NCBI RefSeq assembly: GCF_008086165.1
Contig: NZ_VSKL01000008.1
Location: forward strand, 1-64,000
Source of the DNA: Algorimicrobium algoritergicola
Lineage (GTDB): Bacteria > Bacteroidota > Bacteroidia > Flavobacteriales > Flavobacteriaceae
Direction of reading: 5' to 3'
DNA: 64,000 bases
The notes under the pieces are model-generated. The model was not told the origin of the DNA, made no database searches, and worked only from the letters and a program-made list of their open reading frames with translations. Of the stretch, positions 34,381 to 43,668 are shown one piece after another. How positions within the stretch are numbered: the first letter of the stretch is position 1; each line of letters opens with the position of its first letter. Made by a program: the position numbers and the translations under genes.

Positions 34381-36237
34381 ATGCAATCTAAAATCCTTTT
34401 TATTACGCCACCCTTTACGCAGTTAAATACAGCCTATCCTGCAACGGCTTATTTAAAAGGGTTTTTAGAAGAACAACAGATATCTGTTGCACATTGCGAT
34501 TTGAGTATCGAGCTATTTACCGCCATTTTTACGGGTGATTTTCTACGTGTTATGTTTCAGGAAGCTGCAGACTTGGAAAATTATCAGTATCCTGAAGTGA
34601 GTAAGATGAAACACCAATACATTTCAAGAGTTGATGTTGTTCTCGCATTTCTTCAGAAGCAAGATATTAAAACGGCTCATAAAATTTTGGAACCTGATTT
34701 TTTACCTTTAGGACACCGGCTATCCAAAGCAAATACAGAAATTATATGGGAAGCTGGAAATATAGGTGTCATAGATAAAGCCAAGCATTTTGGAACACTT
34801 TTTATTGAAGAAATAGGCGATTTTATACAAGCCAACGTGGACGAGTTTTTCGCGTTTACTAAATATGCGGAACAAATTGGAACATCTGCGAGTAGTTTTG
34901 ATCAGTTGGATGAGTTTTTAAGTTACCAACCGACTATCATTGAAGAGAGAATGCTGGATATTTTAGTCGAACAAATTGAAACCGAAACACCCAATTTAGT
35001 TTGTTTTACCATTCCATTTCCTGGTAATTTGTTTGCTGCTTTACGTTGTGCGCAATTTATAAAACAGCTTTTTCCAGATATTCATGTGGCTTTTGGTGGT
35101 GGCTATTGCAATACCGAATTACGATCGCTTACAGATCCACGGATTTTTGAATTTGTAGATTTCATTTCATTGGATGATGGCGAAGGCCCTTTGCTTAAAA
35201 TGGTTAATTATCTGGAAGGACATATTTCTATAGATGATTTAGAACGCACATTTGTTTTAGAACATGCTACTGTTAGCTATAAAAACAAAGTTCCAAATAC
35301 CATTTATCATCATAAAAATTTACCTGCGCCCGATTATTCTGGATTACCTTTTGATAAATATGTGTCTTTTTTAGATGTTGTAAACCCCATGCATCGGATG
35401 TGGACAGATGCCAGATGGAATAAACTAACCATTTCTCATGGCTGTTACTGGAAGCAATGCACGTTTTGCGATGTGAGCTTGGATTATATTGGAAACTATC
35501 AAAATACAACAGCTGAAGATTTAGTTGATAGAATTGAAAAAATAGTAAAAGACACAGGTATAACCGGTTTCCATTTTGTTGATGAAGCGGCTCCACCTAA
35601 AATGCTCCGTGCTTTATCTAATACATTACTAGAGAGAGGCGTATTTATTACCTGGTGGACAAATATTAGATTTGAAAAAACTTTCAATTTAGAATTGTGT
35701 GCGCTTATGGCAAAATCGGGTTGTATTGCGGTAACTGGCGGATTGGAAGTGGCTTCAGATAGATTATTGTCCAAAATGAAAAAAGGTGTGGATATTGCCC
35801 AAGTAACACGCGTGACTGATAATTTCTCTCAAAACAATATCATGGTTCATGCGTATCTAATGTATGGATTTCCGACTCAAACTGAACAAGAAACAATCGA
35901 TTCATTGGAAGTGGTAAAACAGTTATTTGAACGAAACTGTATTCAGTCGGCATATTGGCATCAATTTACAACTACAATTCACAGTCCCATCGGTCAGAAT
36001 CCTGAAGCGTTTGGAATAGAAATAACAGGGCCAGTTTTTAAAGGGTTTGCTCAAAATGATTTATACCACCAAGATCCGCAAGGTGCAGATCATCCTACAT
36101 ACACCAGAGGATTAAACTTGGCGCTACATAATTATTTAAATAAGGCAGGTTTTGAAAAAAGTATGTCAAGTTGGTTTGATTTTCCGGTTCCTAACACCAC
36201 GCATCCAAGAGGTTTGATTGCCAGTTTTTTGGATTAG
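34381..36237 (+). CDS. B12-binding-domain radical-SAM enzyme, 618 aa
   Basis: Residues 1-280 look like a cobalamin-binding Rossmann-type domain (ILFITPPFTQLNTAYPAT start, LVCFTIPFPGNLFAALRCAQ, AFGGGYCNTEL). The radical-SAM core follows with Cys355, Cys360 and Cys363 in HGCYWKQCTFCDVS: CxxxxCxxC rather than the usual CxxxCxxC. Later parts (GGLEVASDRLLSKMKKGVDI, AYLMYGFPTQTEQETIDSL) are typical of the family's SPASM-free core. These enzymes do difficult methyl transfers or rearrangements; substrate unknown. The zinc-motif monooxygenase family occurs beside a copy of its 5' end at 31.1 kb, so they may once have been neighbours. Confidence 0.85.
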   Translation: MQSKILFITPPFTQLNTAYPATAYLKGFLEEQQISVAHCDLSIELFTAIFTGDFLRVMFQEAADLENYQYPEVSKMKHQYISRVDVVLAFLQKQDIKTAHKILEPDFLPLGHRLSKANTEIIWEAGNIGVIDKAKHFGTLFIEEIGDFIQANVDEFFAFTKYAEQIGTSASSFDQLDEFLSYQPTIIEERMLDILVEQIETETPNLVCFTIPFPGNLFAALRCAQFIKQLFPDIHVAFGGGYCNTELRSLTDPRIFEFVDFISLDDGEGPLLKMVNYLEGHISIDDLERTFVLEHATVSYKNKVPNTIYHHKNLPAPDYSGLPFDKYVSFLDVVNPMHRMWTDARWNKLTISHGCYWKQCTFCDVSLDYIGNYQNTTAEDLVDRIEKIVKDTGITGFHFVDEAAPPKMLRALSNTLLERGVFITWWTNIRFEKTFNLELCALMAKSGCIAVTGGLEVASDRLLSKMKKGVDIAQVTRVTDNFSQNNIMVHAYLMYGFPTQTEQETIDSLEVVKQLFERNCIQSAYWHQFTTTIHSPIGQNPEAFGIEITGPVFKGFAQNDLYHQDPQGADHPTYTRGLNLALHNYLNKAGFEKSMSSWFDFPVPNTTHPRGLIASFLD

Positions 36238-36303
36238 ATGTAGTTAGTGATACATAGGCGATTGAATAATGTTGTTGTTCAATTCAAGAGTTCAACTTAA
36301 TTG

Positions 36304-37338
36304 TTATTGGTCTTTCTTGCACTTTATTATTTTTACAATTCTATTTATTACAATTTGCGATAAATTCCAATTGTATCCATCAAAATTGGTCGTGTTCATA
36401 AATTGCACAACAACGGTATCTATCTCATTATGGTATTCCGCAAGACATTGATAGCCTGGAAGTAAACCGCCATGTTCGTAAACGTAAGAATAAATTTCCT
36501 GTTCACCTTCGTTAAATACAGAGCCATCATTCAGGGCGCGCAAGAATACACCAACATCTTGTGCTGTGGCAATCATTAAACCAGAATAATCAGTTTTTAT
36601 GTCGTTTTCAATTCCAACGTAATATCCGCTCATAACATCGTTTATATTTACATTGTGTAGCGACCCGAAAGTATTGTTGAGGTTGAGTGGGATTAAGATT
36701 TCTTCTTTAATATATTGTTGATGGCTATAACCCAAAACCTTATCAATAAGATCAGAGATTAGCATATAATTGGTGTTGGAGTATTCATATCCTTTATCTG
36801 GTTTAAAACTAGCCGGTAAATCAAGCGCATATTCCAACTTTTCTTGCCTAGCGTCTGGTGGATTAACCCAGTAATCTGTATGATCGGTGAAATTAGGAAT
36901 GCCACTACGATGCTGCAACATCATTCGCAACGTAATTTCATTGGCATTTTCAATTCTTCCAATGAGTTCTGGAAAGTAGTCCGCTAAAGTTTTATCCAAG
37001 GACAAATGCTTAGTTTTTATTAATTTGGTTGCAGCTACGGCAACATATAATTTGGTAATGCTACCAATTTTGAACAAAGCATTCGGGTTGGCAGGAATTT
37101 TGTTTTCTCGGTCGTGCCAGCCAGCAGCATAAAATGCAGGGGGTTTGCCTGCTTCATCTACATAAACAATCATGCCATCTACGCCATGACTAATAGCTTC
37201 TTCTACTTGTTCTTGAACCGTATCAGGCAGTGGTAATATCCATGCCTTTACCAAAATCCATGGTACGAACCAAAGAGAACTTATGCTCGTAATAATAAAG
37301 AGTATTCGGAATATACGTTTTAATTGTTTCTTCTTCAT
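36304..37338 (-). CDS. Class-C beta-lactamase-family serine hydrolase, about 344 aa
   Basis: From the ATG at 37338 the protein begins MKKKQLKRIFRILFIITSIS, a membrane anchor or signal sequence. The catalytic motifs are FKIGSITKLY (SxxK) and KGYEYSNTNYM (YxN), with a later HGGLLPGYQ replacing KTG. The family includes DD-peptidases, esterases and beta-lactamases; which applies here cannot be told. An upstream in-frame GTG would add seven residues. The gene is convergent with the radical-SAM gene. Confidence 0.85.
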   Translation of the reverse strand: MKKKQLKRIFRILFIITSISSLWFVPWILVKAWILPLPDTVQEQVEEAISHGVDGMIVYVDEAGKPPAFYAAGWHDRENKIPANPNALFKIGSITKLYVAVAATKLIKTKHLSLDKTLADYFPELIGRIENANEITLRMMLQHRSGIPNFTDHTDYWVNPPDARQEKLEYALDLPASFKPDKGYEYSNTNYMLISDLIDKVLGYSHQQYIKEEILIPLNLNNTFGSLHNVNINDVMSGYYVGIENDIKTDYSGLMIATAQDVGVFLRALNDGSVFNEGEQEIYSYVYEHGGLLPGYQCLAEYHNEIDTVVVQFMNTTNFDGYNWNLSQIVINRIVKIIKCKKDQ

Positions 37339-37506
37339 AATGTTTTGTTCAATCAGCACGAGGCGTTTTTTTGATGGCTAATTGGTGGACCTAGCGTTAG
37401 CAAAGTTCTGATTCAGATTAACAACATCCATGTAAATGTTATTTTAAATTCGATAATTATAAGGACCTGATAAAGATATTTTATAACTAGGTTTAATGGC
37501 TGCTTA

Positions 37507-39027
37507 TTATTCAAATATTCTTTTCTCAAATAATAGCTTCATGTCCTCAAAATTTTGCTTGGGTTTTTCACAGATATAAATCTTTTGATAAAGTTCCTCT
37601 TCATTGTCTGCATACGGATTGTAAATTGATTTCATCAAAGTCACTTTCTCAAAATAAGGTTTAAAAAAGTCGCCAACTTGGTAACTCAATGCAATAGTTG
37701 TATTGGGCATTTTCCCTTTAGGGACCCAACTATAAAAACTACCGTGATAGGAAAAAGCTTTAGGAAGGTTGTACGTTGTTCCAAACAAATTTACCGCTCC
37801 AGCTTGCGCATAATGTTTGCCCCAAATTAAACAATGTTCTTTTTCTTTATCAGGTAAACTGTCGTAAACCTTTTTTAAGGTCAACATGGTTGTTTTCCAT
37901 TTGTCTTTTGTATAATATTCATCGTATTTAATTCCGAATTTGCCGCCTTGAATGTGTTTCTCTTCATGCGGATATACTTTTTCAAGATAGCGATTAAAGC
38001 TATAAACAGGCATCCCAAATGGGATAAGAACAGCACCTGAAATCAATAAAACTGAAATGGGATAAATTGCCCACCTTTTTTTTGTTAACACAACTTGCTC
38101 CCAAAATAGCGCTCCAAATGGAAGCAAAGTCAATATTATGGGATAAAAATAATATCCTTTTCCGTTTTTGTAAATGAGTAGAGCAAATGATAATCCAATT
38201 GCGATTGACAGCATTTGAAATACAATTTCATTTTTTGATTTGAAAAGGAAAAAAACGGCTGGAATTATCAATAATAAAGATGTCAACGGATTTACTGCCA
38301 TTAATAAATTTATCAAACTTTCAACTCTGCTTATTTTATCCAATTGCGTTTCATAAAGCCTATTGGTCATTTGCACTAAAGGAAAGTCATTTAAGTATTG
38401 CCAAATGATATTTGGTGAGATACATAAAAGAAAAACAAGGATCTTGAACCAAAACTTATTTTGTATTAATGCGGTTCTCGTGTTTTTGAAGAGTAACAAT
38501 ACGGATAGACCGAATAGGAAAAATATACTATCATATTTGCTTAAGAAACCTAATGTACAGAATAGCGTCAGGTACCATAGCGATTTGTTATCGAGGTATT
38601 TTATAAAACGGACAAGTTGATAAAAACCCAGAACCCAAAATAATTGACTAAAAATTACGGGTTGAAAAAGTTGTTGAGAGCGTCCGAAAGCAGGTGCAAT
38701 AATAATAGCCAATAGCACTAAAAATATGGCTTTGTTTTTTCCGCCCAATTCAAACGTGGTCTTGGCAACATAAATTAAGATAAGTATGGTTGCGACATGC
38801 GGAAAAAGATGATGGATAAAAACGGAATGCGAATGAAATAAATTTTGCAAAAAGGCCATTAAACCAATTAAAGGCGGAAATTCCATATAGCCAAATGCTA
38901 GGTGTTTTCCCGCTTCTATATGTAATAATTCGTCGCCTTGAAATCCTGAATGGCTATCTGCTATTACGTGTAAAACCAGTTTTAGAATACAAAAAAATAG
39001 AATTATTAATTTTGTTTTTCTATTCAT
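37507..39027 (-). CDS. GT39-like membrane glycosyltransferase, 506 aa
   Basis: Ten or so hydrophobic helices cover the first 340 residues, and a soluble domain of about 150 residues follows. The first outer loop has GFQGDELLHIEAGKHLAFG followed by YMEFPPLIG, where the Asp-Glu pair and later Glu are typical of ArnT/PMT-type enzymes that transfer sugars from a lipid carrier. The acceptor is unknown. The repeat copy R6 lies just upstream of its start, on the same strand as the CPBP gene. Confidence 0.85.
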   Translation of the reverse strand: MNRKTKLIILFFCILKLVLHVIADSHSGFQGDELLHIEAGKHLAFGYMEFPPLIGLMAFLQNLFHSHSVFIHHLFPHVATILILIYVAKTTFELGGKNKAIFLVLLAIIIAPAFGRSQQLFQPVIFSQLFWVLGFYQLVRFIKYLDNKSLWYLTLFCTLGFLSKYDSIFFLFGLSVLLLFKNTRTALIQNKFWFKILVFLLCISPNIIWQYLNDFPLVQMTNRLYETQLDKISRVESLINLLMAVNPLTSLLLIIPAVFFLFKSKNEIVFQMLSIAIGLSFALLIYKNGKGYYFYPIILTLLPFGALFWEQVVLTKKRWAIYPISVLLISGAVLIPFGMPVYSFNRYLEKVYPHEEKHIQGGKFGIKYDEYYTKDKWKTTMLTLKKVYDSLPDKEKEHCLIWGKHYAQAGAVNLFGTTYNLPKAFSYHGSFYSWVPKGKMPNTTIALSYQVGDFFKPYFEKVTLMKSIYNPYADNEEELYQKIYICEKPKQNFEDMKLLFEKRIFE

Positions 39028-39257
39028 TCATTTTGGTGTTTTTTTAATGGCACACGTAATTGTATAAGGTTTGTTGCCACGTTTAGCACGTAATTTAGCA
39101 AATAAAAACCGAATAGAAAATCCTGTCTGCCGCCACGTATGCGTGAGGCCTGACACTTCTAGATTTGTAAATAAGGTAAAGCTAGTTATATGTTATGCAT
39201 GGCTTAAGTTAGCATTTGGCTGTTTTTATTCAGATGGTTTACTATTTTGACTTAATT
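39028..39257. repeat. Intergenic imperfect palindromic repeat, copy R6
   Basis: The left half reads CACACGTAATTGTATAAGG and TTTGTTGCCACG, then AATTTAGCAAATAAAAACCG and AATAGAAAATCC, close to copies R2 and R7. The right end, GGCTTAAGTTAGCATTT (about 39202-39218), is identical to the end of copy R4. It lies between the glycosyltransferase and CPBP protease genes. Confidence 0.65.
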
Positions 39258-40001
39258 TTAGTTTTTATTATTCCAGCGTTTAAGTGAATTTGGTGTACGA
39301 TTTATTCGGTTGTTATTATTTCCATTTTTTTTTACAAAATACTTTACATAAATCAGCACCAAAATAGGAACTATGACTAATCCACTAATAAAGTTTAATA
39401 ATGAAGCCCAATCGGTCAGTTCATTTCCACCTTTTGAAATTAGCACTAATTCGCCCAATGGTCCTTTTGAAAATAATGTATTATAAATAAAGTTCCAACC
39501 TAGATGAAGTCCGAAAGGGAGCATTATAGATTTGCTTTTTGAAAAAGCCCAAGCCCAAGCGTAACCCATTACTCCTGTTCCTATGAAAACTAAAATCATT
39601 GCCATTATATTTCCCAAAACGCCGTAAGAGAACCAATGGTAAATTCCGAATGAAATTGCGGAAATTAAGATACTTTTTCTTGCACCAATTTTTTGGATGA
39701 GAATATATAATAATGCGCCGCGAAAAATCAGTTCTTCTGTAAGTACAGATTTAAAATCCCACCAAAATGATTTTAAAATAATTGCGCGCGTAATATTTTC
39801 ATTCAAAACCCAAGTTGATGATTTTAGATAAACCTCCAAATACTGAACCATAACGCAAAGCATTCCGGTAATTATAAACCCGATTGCGAGTTGTTTTAAT
39901 CTTTTACCTACAGGAAGAAACCCTAAAGCTAGAATAGTCTTCTTTTCAGTTAAATATAAAAGCAACCACGAAATGGCAATTGCAATTAAAATCCCTATCA
40001 T
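39258..40001 (-). CDS. CPBP-family intramembrane metalloprotease, 247 aa
   Basis: Seven or eight hydrophobic helices are visible. The motif TEELIFRGALLYIL is the EExxxR of the CPBP (CAAX/bacteriocin-processing) family, and the downstream AISFGIYHWFSYGVLGN and FGLHLGWNFIYNT carry the two His-containing motifs. Members cut peptides inside the membrane; the substrate is unknown. The gene is bounded by repeats in the same way as the orphan genes at 6.9-10.1 kb. Confidence 0.85.
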   Translation of the reverse strand: MIGILIAIAISWLLLYLTEKKTILALGFLPVGKRLKQLAIGFIITGMLCVMVQYLEVYLKSSTWVLNENITRAIILKSFWWDFKSVLTEELIFRGALLYILIQKIGARKSILISAISFGIYHWFSYGVLGNIMAMILVFIGTGVMGYAWAWAFSKSKSIMLPFGLHLGWNFIYNTLFSKGPLGELVLISKGGNELTDWASLLNFISGLVIVPILVLIYVKYFVKKNGNNNNRINRTPNSLKRWNNKN

Positions 40002-40313
40002 TTATTTGGTTTTTTAATGTATAAAGATAAATGTAATCTTATTTAATTGTGTCAATTTAATGTCTTTAATGCAACTCAAGTTAGGAATGAATTAATGAGT
40101 TTTTACTTGTTTTTCACCACAGTACTTTGTTGCCATTTCGTTGTTTTTCATTCAGTTAAATTCCGTTTTCCGTTTTCCGTTTTCCGCTTTTCAGAGTTTG
40201 AGTAAGTTGGGTCAGTACTTTATTCCGCAATAACTTTAAAATCCATTTGAGTGAATAATTCCGACACAGGCTAAATACCGTATACGGTTTTGGTTTTAAA
40301 ACTAGATTAGAGT
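40002..40313. other. Intergenic stretch with a heptamer tandem repeat
   Basis: No gene is supported in 312 bases. The seven-base unit TTCCGTT is repeated about four times (40161-40191, last unit TTCCGCT). Part of the right end could be a further decayed palindrome (ACCGTATACGGTTTTGG). A reverse-strand reading of about 14 codons (LFTQMDFKVIAE) may be the tail of a lost gene. Confidence 0.4.
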
Positions 40314-40490
40314 TTATTTTATTTCAGCTCCGTATTTATCCATTTTACATCCACAACTAATACAGGTATTTCCACCAAATAAAATTTCTTTCCAACTTTT
40401 TGGTATTCTTATTTTTGGTTGTTCAGTTCCGCATTTTGGACAATTAACTGTCTTTAAATTAATTCCAAAATCTTTTTTCGTTATACTCAT
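40314..40490 (-). CDS. Small zinc-ribbon protein, 58 aa
   Basis: I choose the internal ATG at 40490 (MSITKKDFGINLK) rather than the longer frame, since the upstream part lies in the repeat region. The protein has two Cys pairs, NCPKCGTEQPKI and TCISCGCKMDKYG, that would bind one zinc. Beyond that it is unrecognised. It is a single-gene unit between repeat copy R7 and the heptamer region. Confidence 0.6.
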   Translation of the reverse strand: MSITKKDFGINLKTVNCPKCGTEQPKIRIPKSWKEILFGGNTCISCGCKMDKYGAEIK

Positions 40491-40650
40491 ATTTTTCAGG
40501 TTTTGAGTGCGCTCCGCAATTAATGGCAACGTGTTCGTGTATGGCTTGTTGCGTTGGCGAGAACTAAGTTAGCAAAAGAAAACGAACCAGTAGGAAAATC
40601 CGCAGGATTTTCCGAGTACACACAAACTGAGCAATTGGTTATACACGTTG
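40491..40650. repeat. Intergenic imperfect palindromic repeat, copy R7
   Basis: The left half, GCAACGTGTTCGTGTATGGC then TTGTTGCGTTGG, mirrors the right half TATACACGTTGTTACC: 12 of 17 positions of CGTGTAT through TTGC pair by my count. CTAAGTTAGCAAAAGAAAAC is shared with R2 and R6. It lies between the orphan genes at 40314-40490 and 40651-41340. Confidence 0.65.
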
Positions 40651-41340
40651 TTACCACACGTTTTTTTCTTTCGGTGTTGATTTATATTCACTATTTGCAC
40701 TTTCCATAATTTTATTTTCAAATATTTTCGGAAAGTATTTCATTATTATTTTTGATTTTAACTTTGTAAATCCGCTAAAATTCTGGTCAGATTTTTTCCA
40801 TAAATTTTCAGCCTCTTTTTCAGTCAGTATTTTTTCAATTCCGTTTTTAGGGTCAATTTTTATTAGTGGAAATTCAGGTTGGTTTTCTCCACAAAGTGTT
40901 ATCTGTTTTTCCAATTTGGAACTGATGGATTTCATAAAATCCGTAATCTTATTAAATTCCGATTCCGTTTTAATTTCGGTTGGATTTATGTCAAACTCAA
41001 TTTGGTTTTCTAGAAAAAAGAAGCACTTAACAACAATTCCACTTAAATCAATAGTTGCAGATTTAGTTTCCAATTCGCCAGTTTCGTCCGCAAACATTGT
41101 TTTCACGTATCCGAAGTCAATTTTGTCCGTCAAATTATCTTCATAAACTCCAAAAGTCAATTTGTATTCAGAGTTTAATAAATCAACTACTTTTTCCCAA
41201 TCCGCAATCGTTGCGTTTTGGACATAAATATCCCTTAAGGCTCCATCCTTTTCAAAAATCCATTCTATGTTATTCCAATTTCTCAATGTTGCTCTCAAAT
41301 GTGTGGTAACAATTGGATATAAGCAATAGTCTATATCCAC
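40651..41340 (-). CDS. Hypothetical protein, 229 aa
   Basis: I do not recognise a family. There is no signal peptide or membrane helix. The first half (DYCLYPIVTTHLRATLRNWN, then EWIFEKDGALRDIYV) is beta-rich, the second helical and Lys/Glu-rich with ENLWKKSDQNFSGFTKLKSK. It is the upstream-most gene of the second repeat-separated group. An immunity-like role is possible only by analogy with orphan cytoplasmic genes of this size and is not supported by a motif. Confidence 0.55.
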   Translation of the reverse strand: MDIDYCLYPIVTTHLRATLRNWNNIEWIFEKDGALRDIYVQNATIADWEKVVDLLNSEYKLTFGVYEDNLTDKIDFGYVKTMFADETGELETKSATIDLSGIVVKCFFFLENQIEFDINPTEIKTESEFNKITDFMKSISSKLEKQITLCGENQPEFPLIKIDPKNGIEKILTEKEAENLWKKSDQNFSGFTKLKSKIIMKYFPKIFENKIMESANSEYKSTPKEKNVW

Positions 41341-41416
41341 ACTATAAATTTAATGAATTTTTGGTAAAATGAAATGCAAAGCAGTAATTGCTTGGCAACT
41401 TTATTTATAAAAACGT

Positions 41417-42280
41417 TTAATTGCTATTTTTAAGCAACACCGGTTCTATTAAAAAGCCATTTTGTTTTAATTGCTCTAAAAGTCCACAGCTATTTCGTAA
41501 GTGAGCATAACCAACGGCTATAAAGGTATTTTTTGTTTTCAATAAATCGGGAATCACTTGTAGCCAATCGGAATTACGCTGTTTTATAAGTATGTTTTCT
41601 GGACACGAATCTTCAAATTTATAGTCGAGCTCAAAATTCCTGTATTTGTTAGCAAAAACACAATAATCCATATTGGGTTTATTTGTAGTGAGCTGCTCTA
41701 TAAGCTTGGAAATGTTTTTACGTTCCTGCTTCCAATTAGGATCTTTATTTTCTTTGGTTATAAATTCCAATTGTAAGCTATCCGTTTCTAAACCTAAAAC
41801 AGGAATGGTATTTGTTTTGGCAATATGTATCAAGTAATTATCAAAGTGATCCCAAGTATCAGTAGGTTTAACAGTCTCACAGATTACCTTTTGAGATTCC
41901 TGTTGTAGTTTCCAGCGTAATTCTAACGGCTTTAGTTTATGCAAATCTACTTTCCAGTTGCCTGTAATAGTTTTAAGTTTTTGTAAATCACGCTTTTTCA
42001 AACCGGTTTCAATAGCATTTGTAGCTTGGCGTGAATTGATAATGTTTTGAGCGCTTTCCGTATTGTTAACAGATTCAAAAATAGCGAGCTCAGATCCTAA
42101 TAAAGCCTGTTGCAATTGCGGAATGCTGTCCACAAATGAATTTCCAAACTGATGAAAGGTTCCTACAATATAAGAGGTTTTTTGGTTAATAGTATCACTT
42201 ACTTTCCACAGAATGGTGTTTTGAGCACTTGCTGAAAAGCTAATAAGAAATAGAAAAATGATTAAGGCACCTTTTTTCAT
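41417..42280 (-). CDS. TraB/GumN-family secreted protein, 287 aa
   Basis: A signal peptide is clear (KKGALIIFLFLISFSASAQN). The body begins TILWKVSDTINQKTSYIVGT and FHQFGNSFVDSIP, the G-T-x-H-x-x pattern of the TraB/GumN family, and ends with TFIAVGYAHLRNSCGLLEQL. This fold is a proposed metal-dependent hydrolase (erythromycin-esterase-like); Bacteroidota members are periplasmic with unknown substrate. It follows the PaiB-like gene by 16 bases, so the two are probably one operon. Confidence 0.88.
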   Translation of the reverse strand: MKKGALIIFLFLISFSASAQNTILWKVSDTINQKTSYIVGTFHQFGNSFVDSIPQLQQALLGSELAIFESVNNTESAQNIINSRQATNAIETGLKKRDLQKLKTITGNWKVDLHKLKPLELRWKLQQESQKVICETVKPTDTWDHFDNYLIHIAKTNTIPVLGLETDSLQLEFITKENKDPNWKQERKNISKLIEQLTTNKPNMDYCVFANKYRNFELDYKFEDSCPENILIKQRNSDWLQVIPDLLKTKNTFIAVGYAHLRNSCGLLEQLKQNGFLIEPVLLKNSN

Positions 42281-42296
42281 TTGTACAAACGTTTTG

Positions 42297-42890
42297 TTAT
42301 TGGATTATTTGATTTAAAAAATCGCCAAGATGAACTTGGTTATGCTTTATCATTTCGGTTTTTGCTATTTCAAAATCTTCCGTTTGTCTGTTTTGTGAGA
42401 GTTTAAATTTACCTTCCCAATTGGTAATAGCTATTTTAAAACCTTTTACATAGGGAAGATATGTGTCCATATCTGGATCATTTTTATCTAATGTATAGTT
42501 GTGATGCGGTTGCTCTAAAAACTCTGTCATAGCAACCATAGTTTGCTTAATGCTTTCTGGGTCTTCAATTTCTGAAACTACGCCTTCAACGTGCACTTTT
42601 ACATAATTCCAAGTTGGTAACTGTTTGGTTGTATAAATACTTGGTGAAATATAACATTGTGGACCCGAAAAAATTACGGTTACCTTATTCTGGTTTTGTA
42701 GCAATGCTGCATGTGGATTATTGCCATCCAAATGGCCAATTAATTTGTTATTTTCATAAATTAACGGAATATGTGTGACTATGGGTTCGTTGTTTAAAAC
42801 GGAAATAACGGTTGCCAACGGATAGGTATTTATCACATGAATTAAATGTTTTCTACTGCTATCTTGATGCTGTTTTGGTGGGTAATTCAA
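42297..42890 (-). CDS. PaiB-like FMN-binding protein, 197 aa
   Basis: The protein begins with TTG (42890) and reads NYPPKQHQDSSRKHLIHVI and NTYPLATVISVLNNEPIVTH, which fits the start of PaiB-type flavin-binding proteins (YPxATLVT-like). A split barrel follows with GHLDGNNPHAALLQNQNKVTVIFSGPQCYISPS. Family members are called negative regulators in Bacillus but most are likely flavin enzymes. I infer a cytoplasmic FMN protein and cannot tell the reaction. Confidence 0.85.
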   Translation of the reverse strand: MNYPPKQHQDSSRKHLIHVINTYPLATVISVLNNEPIVTHIPLIYENNKLIGHLDGNNPHAALLQNQNKVTVIFSGPQCYISPSIYTTKQLPTWNYVKVHVEGVVSEIEDPESIKQTMVAMTEFLEQPHHNYTLDKNDPDMDTYLPYVKGFKIAITNWEGKFKLSQNRQTEDFEIAKTEMIKHNQVHLGDFLNQIIQ

Positions 42891-42957
42891 AATTTTTGTT
42901 TTGCCTTTACGGGTTTATTTAAGTGGCTAATTTATTGCAGTTGAAATTTACAATATT

Positions 42958-42965
42958 TATCTTTA
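42958..42965 (+). promoter_or_regulatory. Probable -7 box of radC, leaderless spacing
   Basis: TATCTTTA, one mismatch from TAnnTTTG, ends four bases (ACGG) before the radC ATG at 42970. A TTG at 42935-42937 is 20 bases upstream and could be the -33 box. Confidence 0.45.
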
Positions 42966-42969
42966 ACGG

Positions 42970-43668
42970 ATGTCAGAAAAAGCACCATCATTATCCATTA
43001 AAAATTGGTCGCAGGACGATCAGCCTCGCGAAAAATTACGCGACAAAGGTAAAGCCGCTTTAAGCGATGCCGAATTGGTTGCCATTATTATAGGTTCTGG
43101 CAATCGTGATGAAAGCGCTTTGGATTTATGCAAGCGTATTTTGGCAAGCGTGGATAATAATTTAAATCAGTTGGGTAAGTTAAGTATTAAACAACTCATG
43201 GATTTTAAAGGTATTGGTGAAGCAAAAGCCATATCTATTGCAGCTGCTATGGAATTGGGTAGGAGACGTAGAGGTGAAGAAGCTCTGGAACGTAAAAAAA
43301 TCACATCCAGTGTGTCCGTTTTTGAACTCATGCAACCTATTATAGGCGAATTACCACATGAAGAATTTTGGATTATCTATTTAAATAATGCGAACAAAGT
43401 ACTTCAAAAACAACAGTTGAGTAAAGGTGGAATTACAGGAACTTTGGTAGATGTACGATTGGTACTTAAAAATGCTTTAGAATTTGGAGCCGTTGGAATA
43501 ATTTTAGCGCACAACCATCCGTCTGGAACCTTAAAACCTAGCGAAGCCGATAAGCAAATTACCCAAAAATTAAAAAAAGCAGGCGAAAGTTTAGATATTA
43601 AGGTATTGGATCATCTTATAGTAACGGAAAAGGCCTATTTTAGCTTTGCAGATGATAACTTACTGTAA
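42970..43668 (+). CDS. radC: RadC-family protein (JAB/MPN fold), 232 aa
   Basis: A helix-hairpin-helix pair (KDLGIGEAKAISIAAAMELG-type; FKGIGEAKAISI here) is followed by a JAB-like metalloprotease fold with VGIILAHNHPSGTLKPSEAD, the H-x-H...D metal motif. RadC was once thought to act in repair; its real function is uncertain. The length fits. The stop overlaps the ATG of the next gene by one base, and radC heads an operon of four genes. Confidence 0.92.
   Translation: MSEKAPSLSIKNWSQDDQPREKLRDKGKAALSDAELVAIIIGSGNRDESALDLCKRILASVDNNLNQLGKLSIKQLMDFKGIGEAKAISIAAAMELGRRRRGEEALERKKITSSVSVFELMQPIIGELPHEEFWIIYLNNANKVLQKQQLSKGGITGTLVDVRLVLKNALEFGAVGIILAHNHPSGTLKPSEADKQITQKLKKAGESLDIKVLDHLIVTEKAYFSFADDNLL

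Noticed and set aside
40210-40270. Reverse-strand peptide ending in MDFKVIAE as part of a gene
   Set aside because: It is short, has no start, and is followed by the tandem heptamer; it could be the tail of a lost gene but cannot be assigned.
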